Part shown: piece after piece, positions 4,962-9,986 of the stretch
Position numbering within the stretch: position 1 is the stretch's first letter
Layout: each line of letters begins with the position of its first letter
Assembly (NCBI GenBank): GCA_937895695.1
Contig: CALBLM010000168.1
Location: 1-9,986, forward strand
DNA length: 9,986 nucleotides
DNA from: an uncultured Megasphaera sp.
GTDB taxonomy: Bacteria; Bacillota; Negativicutes; Veillonellales; Megasphaeraceae
Reading direction: 5' to 3'
Position numbers and translations under genes: made by a program
The notes under the pieces: generated by a model
Seen by the model: the letters and a program-made list of their open reading frames with translations, nothing else
What the model was told of the DNA's origin: nothing
Databases searched by the model: none

Positions 4962-6260
4962 TTACCAAAGATTGTCGTCTTCATTGAATGTCCAACTATA
5001 GGGATCCGAACATATTTCCATGTCATCGTGCTTTTGAATTTCAGGGATACAGCTAACAGAACATTCAATATTTTCTAGGGATAGTGTGTTTTTTATGCGG
5101 ACAATTTTGGCATCATTAGGAACCGGTAAAAATGAATGAGCCATAGCCAATTCAATGGCGTCTTTATCGCTGTTGGCATATAAAGGCATGGCTCCCATGC
5201 GGAAGGATTTGGCTGTAATAATATTGGTATACGTAGAGGCAAAGTCAATTTTATTGACAAAACGGTAACTAATAATATCGGCAACGCCGGCTCCGGAAGC
5301 ATTGCCATGAGCTGCTTTCGTAATATCTAGCAGTACGATTTTTTCAATATCCGGTGCCAATGAACGGAAGGCTGCTTCTTGACTAAACCGTTCAGTACGG
5401 CCGGTTACGTTGGGATCCATGCCGGTACCACTGATTTCTTTGCCGACTTCATCAATAATGAGTACATCAATGCGGGGAAGTTTTAAACGAGGCAGTTCTT
5501 GTTTGGCACGTACTTGCAGTGCTGCGTCGCGTTCGATAATTTTTTGTTTGGGAATGACTTCGAGGTAGGCAATATCATCGCTGGGGCTTTGAACCAAACC
5601 GACGGCAAAAACAACGTTGACATGTTGCATAAATGCCTTAGAAACTCGTTCTAAGTTGGGACCAAAATGATCGTAGCCGTGGGCATGAAACGTAGCAGCT
5701 CCCTTATGCTTGCCGACGCCGATGCAAATCATTTTTAATAATCCCGATTCGTGGTCATATTTAAAATGCGTGTGCGGTTTAATTTTATTAAATAGAATAA
5801 TCCCGTCTGCTTCATAGGCATTTTTATCGCAATATACGGGAAATCCATCGTCTAACGAAGCTACTTGGACAACGTCCATCGTAGAAAGAACAGGAACGCC
5901 CAAGTAGTTTTCTTCAATACCAAATTGTGCCAAATGGGCTTTTTGTCCTTTTGCAGAAGCACCGGCATGACTGCCCATGGCAGGGAAGACAAATGGGAGA
6001 GCTCCCCAACTTTTTAATTGATCACATAAGGTTTTCATTAATTCTTTGTAGTGGGGAAGACCGCGGCTGCCGGCAGTAATTCCAATGCGTTTACCCTTTA
6101 AGGCGGCAACAGAAGCAGCATCTAATGATTGCAGCTGTTGTTTTAATGTAGCAGCTGGATCTGCTAAATCTGTATGCGGAAACGTTTGATGTACTTTTAC
6201 CATTTGGGGGATACGAATACCGTCAGTTAATGATTTTTTATCTAATTTTGGAAAGAACAA
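4962..6260 (-). CDS. LarA-like protein (nickel-dependent lactate racemase superfamily, DUF2088), 432 aa
   Basis: Family recognised from GITAGSRGLPHY (60-71), MGSHAGAS (95-102), NKIKPHTHFKYDH (158-170), GVGKHKGA (181-188) and DEVGKEISGTGMDPNVTGR (270-288); length matches LarA homologues (about 420-440). In Lactiplantibacillus LarA, a nickel-pincer nucleotide is attached to Lys184 with His108, His174 and His200 around it. Plausible equivalents here are H98, H163/H165, K176 and H192; K176-to-H192 keeps the 16-residue spacing, but I cannot align this rigorously. Many LarA homologues act on other 2-hydroxy acids, so the substrate is open. No larB, larC or larE is in the window. Translation starts at TTG (6260-6258) after AAAGGAGG eight bases upstream; the next in-frame ATG (residue 20) has no ribosome binding site. 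It follows metQ and its terminator by 39 bases. Confidence 0.82.
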   Translation of the reverse strand: MFFPKLDKKSLTDGIRIPQMVKVHQTFPHTDLADPAATLKQQLQSLDAASVAALKGKRIGITAGSRGLPHYKELMKTLCDQLKSWGALPFVFPAMGSHAGASAKGQKAHLAQFGIEENYLGVPVLSTMDVVQVASLDDGFPVYCDKNAYEADGIILFNKIKPHTHFKYDHESGLLKMICIGVGKHKGAATFHAHGYDHFGPNLERVSKAFMQHVNVVFAVGLVQSPSDDIAYLEVIPKQKIIERDAALQVRAKQELPRLKLPRIDVLIIDEVGKEISGTGMDPNVTGRTERFSQEAAFRSLAPDIEKIVLLDITKAAHGNASGAGVADIISYRFVNKIDFASTYTNIITAKSFRMGAMPLYANSDKDAIELAMAHSFLPVPNDAKIVRIKNTLSLENIECSVSCIPEIQKHDDMEICSDPYSWTFNEDDNLW

Positions 6261-6298
6261 GAAAATAGCCTCCTTTGATAGGTCAAATGTACAAGTAT

Positions 6299-6340
6299 AA
6301 AAAATCCTGCCATAAAATATGTGATGTATTTTATGGCAGG
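6299..6340 (-). terminator. Terminator of metQ
   Basis: A perfect 14-bp stem, CCTGCCATAAAATA (6306-6319) with TATTTTATGGCAGG (6327-6340), has a 7-base loop and a run of Ts on the minus strand (6304-6299). It begins 11 bases after the metQ stop. Only 39 bases separate it from the LarA-like start, so any separate promoter for that gene must overlap the terminator tail; TATACT at 6300-6295 is one candidate -10. Confidence 0.88.
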
Positions 6341-6350
6341 TACGTATGGA

Positions 6351-7175
6351 TTAGAATGCAGGAAGAATGGTGCCTTGGAAGTGATCGGCAATGAATTTTT
6401 TAATCGGTTCAGACTGATAAATAGCCAATACTTTTTGATACGTTGCATTGTCTTTATCTTCTTCACGAACAACCATAACGTTAGCATACGGAGAATCTTT
6501 TCCTTCAACAAGAATAGAATCTTTTTGCGGATTTAAACCTGCCGGAATAGCGTAGTTTGTATTAACGCAAGCTAAGTCCGTATCATCTAAAGAACGAGGA
6601 ATTTGTGCGGCATCTAATTCAACAAACTGAAGGTTTTTTGGATTTTCCGTAATATCCGGTACGGAAGCGTCAACAGAATCACCATTTTTCAATTTAATTA
6701 AACCCGCTTGTTGCAAAAGAAGCAAGGCGCGAGCACCGTTGGTAGGATCATTCGGAATTGTGACTTTAGCCCCATCAGTAACTTCTTTTATGTCTTTATA
6801 TTTGTGGGAATATACGGCCATTGGAAGAATAATCGTTTTGCCGATAGAAGCCAGTTTTAAACCTTGTTTTTTTACAACGTTGTCAAGGTATGGCTGATGC
6901 TGCATAGAATTCATATCCAAGTCTTTTTCTGCTAAGGCTTTGTTTGGCTGTACGTAGTCGTTGAATTCAACGATTTTAATTGTAATGCCCTGTTTTGCTG
7001 CTTCTTTGGCAACTTCTTCCATGACTTCGGCATGAGGGCCGGCAGTTACGCCCATTTTAATTTCTTTTTTGTCCGCACTGGCACTGTTATTGTCAGAACC
7101 GCCGCAGCCAGCAGCAAAAATGCACGTTGTCGCAATTAAGGCAGCAGCGAAAAGCTTTTTGATAGATGAATTCAT
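6351..7175 (-). CDS. metQ: D-methionine/methionine ABC transporter substrate-binding lipoprotein MetQ, 274 aa
   Basis: The extracytoplasmic methionine-binding component of the MetNIQ importer (NlpA/MetQ family). A signal peptide (K6-K7, then hydrophobic residues 8-20) ends in the lipobox A-A-G-C24, so Cys24 would be lipidated and anchor the protein. Family motifs are MGVTAGPHAEVM (41-52), NDYVQPNKAL, LDMNSMQHQPYLD, NDPTNGARALLLLQQAG, AAQIPRSLDD and VNTNYAIPAGL. Length fits MetQ (about 270). The ATG at 7175 has AAAGGA upstream. The SAM-I riboswitch leader independently supports methionine as the ligand. The ATPase MetN and permease MetI are not in the window, so this is an orphan binding protein that must work with MetNI encoded elsewhere. 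Confidence 0.95.
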   Translation of the reverse strand: MNSSIKKLFAAALIATTCIFAAGCGGSDNNSASADKKEIKMGVTAGPHAEVMEEVAKEAAKQGITIKIVEFNDYVQPNKALAEKDLDMNSMQHQPYLDNVVKKQGLKLASIGKTIILPMAVYSHKYKDIKEVTDGAKVTIPNDPTNGARALLLLQQAGLIKLKNGDSVDASVPDITENPKNLQFVELDAAQIPRSLDDTDLACVNTNYAIPAGLNPQKDSILVEGKDSPYANVMVVREEDKDNATYQKVLAIYQSEPIKKFIADHFQGTILPAF

Positions 7176-7215
7176 AAATAATCAAGTCCTTTCTCGTAAT
7201 AAATTCTACTGTTTT

Positions 7216-7249
7216 GCTAAAAAGAAAAGCCGTCAACAGATGACGGCTT
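7216..7249 (-). terminator. SAM-riboswitch terminator in the metQ leader
   Basis: A 9-bp stem (7241-7249 with 7227-7235) with a 5-base loop is followed on the minus strand by TTTTCTTTTT. Its loop-side bases TCATCTG (7243-7237) are perfectly complementary to CAGATGA (7270-7264) at the 3' side of the aptamer, so an antiterminator can form instead. Confidence 0.85.
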
Positions 7250-7262
7250 GATTATATACTCG

Positions 7263-7358
7263 TTCATCTGCCGATGTGATATCGTTGGACTTGGCACCTA
7301 TCCCGTAAGGGGGTTGCCGCAGCGTCATCGGGCCAATCCCTCGACTGCTCTTGATGAA
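7263..7358 (-). promoter_or_regulatory. SAM-I (S-box) riboswitch aptamer upstream of metQ
   Basis: The minus strand contains the S-box core elements: AGTCGAGGGATTGGCCCGAT, then GACGCTGCGGCAACC, then AGGTGCCAAGTCC. P1 is TTCATC (7358-7353) with GATGAA (7268-7263). With SAM bound, P1 is stable and the downstream terminator forms (off). Without SAM, the P1 3' side pairs with the terminator 5' arm and metQ is transcribed. This is the standard S-box logic and fits a methionine uptake gene. Confidence 0.95.
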
Positions 7359-7382
7359 AACAATATTAGTTTGTTGGTGTAC

Positions 7383-7411
7383 ATGTTATCATTCTTCGCT
7401 ATATATGTCAA
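7383..7411 (-). promoter_or_regulatory. Promoter of the S-box-metQ unit
   Basis: Minus-strand TTGACA (7411-7406) is perfect and is followed after 17 bases by TAACAT (7388-7383) with an extended TG-A in front. The start site would be near 7376, giving a leader of about 200 bases that holds the whole riboswitch. Confidence 0.7.
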
Positions 7412-7437
7412 TACAGACAGATAAAATAAAGAATTTT

Positions 7438-8838
7438 TTATGCATCAATTAATTTTCCTGGATTGAGAATCAGTTTTGGGTCCATTGCCCGTTTGATGGT
7501 TTTCATGATAGCGAGTTCGCCGCTTGGCGTGAATTCTTCCATGTATTTGAGCTTTTTAGCACCGATGCCGTGTTCGCCGGCAAGACGACCGCCGACGCTG
7601 TAGGCATAGGCATAGACTTGCTGATGGAATTCTTCAACATTTTTATTCCATTCTTCATCACTCATATCCATCTTGCAGAGAACGATATGTAAATTGCCAT
7701 CGCCGATATGGGCATTGATTTTTACTTGGAAAGGATAATTTTCACCGATTTCCATAATTTTTTCAATGGTAGATGCAATTTTATGGACAGGAACGACTAC
7801 ATCATCCGTCAGGAATACTTTGCTGACCATTTCACAGGAAGTCTGTACATTGCGGCGCATATTCCAAATGCGTTCATCTGCTTCTAAGACATCAACGGCA
7901 CCGGATTCTTCACAAATCGTGCAGACCGTGTCCATTTTGGCATCTAATTCATCTTCGCGGAATGTTTCGACTGTAATAATAACGTAGATTCCGTCGTCAT
8001 AATGGGGCATGTCGGAATACTTGCAGTAATCGGCTGTATCGCGAACGTACGAGTTATCCATATATTCAACACTAGTCGGATCTACGCCGGCTTTTAACAG
8101 TTTAGGAACCATATATAAGGCTTTTTTTGGATCTGTATAGATAGCGAGCACATCAAAACGATATGGGGGAAGGGGAATTAATTTGACTGTTACTTTTGTA
8201 ATAATGCCTAGTGTACCTTCACTGCCGATAACAAGTTGTTCCAAGTCATACCCGGTAGAACATTTCTTGAGGATGCGGCCGCATTCGACGATTTCACCTG
8301 TTGGCGTTACCATTTCCAGTGAGTATACTTGATGTCGTGTTACGCCATAGCGAACAGCACGCAGACCGCCGGCATTGGTGGCTAAGTTGCCACCGATTAA
8401 ACAGCTTTCGGCGCTGGAAGGGTCGCCTGCATACAGAAGGCCTACTTTTTTAGCGGCATTTTGCAAATCGACCGTACGAACGCCGGCTTCCACAGTCATA
8501 TACATGCCCTCTTCATTGAGCTCGATAATTTTGTTGAGTCTGTCCATACAAATAACCAAGCCACCGCAAACCGGAATGGCCCCATCGGCCAGGCTAGTAC
8601 CACCGCCTCGTACGGTAATAGGAAAATCATATGTATTGGCAAGTTTTACAATTTGTGAAATTTCTTCAGCATTGGCAGGAAGGACAGCCGCTTCCGGAAC
8701 ATGAAACATAGCCGGGTTTGTTTCATAATCCGTCTGATACTGAAGCAACATGTCACGGTCTGTTTTCACATAAGACGGACCAGTAATGGCTTTTAATTTT
8801 TCAATGATTTCTGGTGTAATCGGTTGATAGGTTTTCAA
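7438..8838 (-). CDS. FAD-binding 2-hydroxy-acid dehydrogenase, GlcD/D-lactate dehydrogenase-like, 466 aa
   Basis: A flavoprotein of the FAD_binding_4 plus FAD-oxidase_C type, which oxidises D-lactate, glycolate or related 2-hydroxy acids. FAD-domain signatures are VRGGGTSLADGA (77-88), GDPSSAESCLIGGNLATNAG (138-157) and GSEGTLGIIT (205-214). The C-terminal domain has AHIGDGNLH (376-384) and GEHGIGAKK (421-429), whose histidines are conserved in this family, and ends in LILNPGK. Length matches the about 460-480 of GlcD-type enzymes. I chose the TTG at 8838 because AAAGGGGGA precedes it at the right distance; an ATG 21 bases upstream would place that sequence inside the coding region and has no ribosome binding site. 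In Megasphaera-type lactate fermenters such enzymes pass electrons to an ETF, but no etfAB or Fe-S partner is in the window. Substrate is inferred, not shown. Confidence 0.9.
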   Translation of the reverse strand: MKTYQPITPEIIEKLKAITGPSYVKTDRDMLLQYQTDYETNPAMFHVPEAAVLPANAEEISQIVKLANTYDFPITVRGGGTSLADGAIPVCGGLVICMDRLNKIIELNEEGMYMTVEAGVRTVDLQNAAKKVGLLYAGDPSSAESCLIGGNLATNAGGLRAVRYGVTRHQVYSLEMVTPTGEIVECGRILKKCSTGYDLEQLVIGSEGTLGIITKVTVKLIPLPPYRFDVLAIYTDPKKALYMVPKLLKAGVDPTSVEYMDNSYVRDTADYCKYSDMPHYDDGIYVIITVETFREDELDAKMDTVCTICEESGAVDVLEADERIWNMRRNVQTSCEMVSKVFLTDDVVVPVHKIASTIEKIMEIGENYPFQVKINAHIGDGNLHIVLCKMDMSDEEWNKNVEEFHQQVYAYAYSVGGRLAGEHGIGAKKLKYMEEFTPSGELAIMKTIKRAMDPKLILNPGKLIDA

Positions 8839-8890
8839 AAAAAGTCCCCCTTTGTTCATTTTTGGTATTATTCTACCACGCAAAGGGGGA
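8838..8890 (-). promoter_or_regulatory. Superimposed terminator hairpin, ribosome binding site and TTG start of the glcD-like gene
   Basis: A perfect 10-bp inverted repeat pairs TCCCCCTTTG with CAAAGGGGGA (8890-8881 with 8854-8845 on minus). It is followed by CTTTTTTTG, a U-tract whose last bases are the TTG start codon. The 3' arm is the ribosome binding site. The 26-base loop holds a second inverted repeat, TGGTA-N6-TACCA (8863-8878), which overlaps a -10-like TAGAAT. The element can therefore work as a terminator for the upstream gene, as an RNA lid over the ribosome binding site in read-through transcripts, or as a DNA operator. Confidence 0.55.
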
Positions 8891-8898
8891 TTCGTGAA
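8870..8898 (-). promoter_or_regulatory. Candidate promoter of the glcD-like gene
   Basis: Minus-strand TTCACG (8898-8893, four of six consensus bases) and TAGAAT (8875-8870) are 17 bases apart. A start near 8863 would give an mRNA that lacks the 5' arm of the hairpin, leaving the ribosome binding site exposed. The -35 is five bases from the stop of the preceding gene. Confidence 0.45.
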
Positions 8899-8902
8899 GA
8901 TA

Positions 8903-9334
8903 TTAGAATTTTAAGTCAATCATAGCTGAAACACCGACGCCTTGTACACGATTGAGGTTGGTAACGTCTTTTGTGGCGAGTGGTATTAAGGCTTTAGCTC
9001 GGGCAATATTATTAAAACTCCCTTCTAATTGGCCGACGGCTTGTACCTTATCTACTTGGCTTTTGGGTCCAACGACCTGTACGGCACCGACGTATTTACC
9101 GCTGCCTACACTGATAATAGGTACGACTTTTGTGGCATAATCTGTTCCTACACCATTTTTCATCAATAATTTATTGAGAAAATCATTGATTTGCGTACCA
9201 AACTTATCGACGAGGACAGAAACGCCGCCGACTTTTAAGATGGATCCTAAATTAAATGCCTGTGTTGTGGCGATGCCACCACCAAATCCTAGTAAGGATG
9301 CCGTAATCATACCGATGATAAGTTGTTTTTTCAT
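8903..9334 (-). CDS. Small secreted or cell-envelope protein of unknown function, 143 aa
   Basis: I do not recognise a named family. The protein starts MKKQLIIGMITASLLGFGGG, a lysine-plus-hydrophobic signal peptide with a likely cleavage after T24-Q-A26. The mature part is glycine- and valine-rich, about 117 residues, with segments LGSILKVGGVSVLVDKFG, YATKVVPIISVGSGKYVGAVQVVGP and VQGVGVSAMIDLKF that look like beta strands. It has no cysteines and no lipobox. I have an impression of similar short proteins in other Negativicutes, but no function is attached. The ATG at 9334 was chosen for GAGGTG upstream and the signal peptide that follows; the frame extends 12 codons further without a ribosome binding site. 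It follows the MFS gene by 37 bases with no terminator between, so the two are probably co-transcribed. Confidence 0.78.
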   Translation of the reverse strand: MKKQLIIGMITASLLGFGGGIATTQAFNLGSILKVGGVSVLVDKFGTQINDFLNKLLMKNGVGTDYATKVVPIISVGSGKYVGAVQVVGPKSQVDKVQAVGQLEGSFNNIARAKALIPLATKDVTNLNRVQGVGVSAMIDLKF

Positions 9335-9371
9335 CAATAACACCTCGTTTAAAAAATATATACTATACATA

Positions 9372-9986
9372 TTATATCTTATTTTGAGTTCGTCCTCTAG
9401 CTAGTGATGCAAGTATAGCGAAAAAACATAAAATGGCAAATAGTAAAAACATTTCTTGAATTGCAATGCGTAAATTGTTGGCATACGAGGAATAAGAAGT
9501 TGTTGCTGCAGATAAGATCAGCGTTACAAAGGCCATGCTGCATGCTTGTCCTAGATTGCGTACGAGAGCCAGCATACTGGAAGCAATGCCATGGTAGGTA
9601 GGTTTGACCGCACTCATAATGGCACTGTTGTTAGGAGCACCAAATAATGCAGATCCTATACCGATAAGAAACAGAACGATTACGAGCAGCCATAGAGAGG
9701 CATCGATGAAGAAAGAAAATAGTAAGAGGCCTAATGTTGTGAGACCCAATCCGATAGAAGCGATATAGCGGGCACCGTACCGATCGGATAATGCTCCTGC
9801 CTGGGGAGAACAGATTGCCATCATGATAGGTTGCACTAAAAGAATACAGCCCGATAGAGCCGGTGAAATGTCTAATACGATTTGTAGATAGAGAGATAAT
9901 AAAAAAGAAATGGCATAGGTAGCACTGTATTGAATAAAAGCGGCTAGATTAGACATGGAGAAGGTTGTATTGCGAAAAATAAATAA
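9372..9986 (-). CDS. MFS drug/metabolite exporter, DHA2 (EmrB/QacA)-like, C-terminal 204 residues
   Basis: The frame is open to the right edge, so the N-terminal half is missing; an in-frame ATG at 9956 is internal, because the upstream codons read LFIFRNTTFSMSNLAAFIQY, typical of the start of a helix in the C-terminal half of a 14-helix transporter. Six hydrophobic segments follow (roughly 15-36, 44-62, 75-93, 98-118, 134-160 and 176-196 of the fragment). The loop G64-ALSDRYGARY74 is a good copy of MFS motif A in the second half of the protein. Family is proton-coupled efflux; substrate unknown. The short basic tail ends in RGRTQNKI. First of a probable co-transcribed pair with the small secreted protein. 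Confidence 0.85.
   Translation of the reverse strand, partial: LFIFRNTTFSMSNLAAFIQYSATYAISFLLSLYLQIVLDISPALSGCILLVQPIMMAICSPQAGALSDRYGARYIASIGLGLTTLGLLLFSFFIDASLWLLVIVLFLIGIGSALFGAPNNSAIMSAVKPTYHGIASSMLALVRNLGQACSMAFVTLILSAATTSYSSYANNLRIAIQEMFLLFAILCFFAILASLARGRTQNKI

Noticed and set aside
8839..8883. Upstream ATG starts for the glcD-like gene at 8883 and 8859
   Set aside because: Neither has a ribosome binding site, and both would translate through the AAAGGGGGA motif that properly serves the TTG at 8838.

Overview
The window looks like chromosomal core sequence from an anaerobic Negativicutes bacterium, most likely Megasphaera or a close relative. The best clue is a 137-residue flavodoxin that, from memory, is nearly identical to the classic Megasphaera elsdenii flavodoxin. 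Supporting clues are AT-rich intergenic DNA, strong purine-rich ribosome binding sites, frequent TTG starts, and Firmicutes-type S-box and yybP-ykoY riboswitches. I see no phage genes, transposases, CRISPR arrays or integrases.

Layout, left to right. The minus-strand 5' end of a gene runs off the left edge. A solitary tRNA-Ala(GGC) with its own promoter and terminator follows on plus. Next on minus are a glucose-type PTS EIIA protein and a DUF3793-flavodoxin operon read from a near-consensus promoter. The DUF3793 gene appears frameshifted near its 5' end. A plus-strand hotdog thioesterase converges on a minus-strand thioredoxin-TSCPD operon, and an RseC/MucC-like membrane protein diverges from thioredoxin.

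From about 4.07 kb to the right edge everything is on minus. In transcription order (right to left) the genes are an MFS exporter cut by the window edge, a small secreted protein of unknown function, a GlcD/D-lactate-dehydrogenase-type flavoprotein, the methionine-binding lipoprotein MetQ under a SAM-I riboswitch, a LarA-like (lactate racemase superfamily) protein, and a TerC-family membrane protein under a Mn2+-type yybP-ykoY riboswitch. In both riboswitches the competing pairings (aptamer P1, antiterminator, terminator) can be read directly from the sequence.

Themes are redox and electron transfer (flavodoxin, thioredoxin, RseC-like, FAD oxidase), metal and methionine homeostasis by riboswitch, and possible 2-hydroxy-acid (lactate) metabolism from the GlcD-like and LarA-like pair. 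I do not see a clearly new multi-gene system. The most rewarding details are the DUF3793 frameshift, the glcD leader where terminator, ribosome binding site and TTG start are superimposed, and the two riboswitches that also seem to act as the only terminators for the genes upstream of them.
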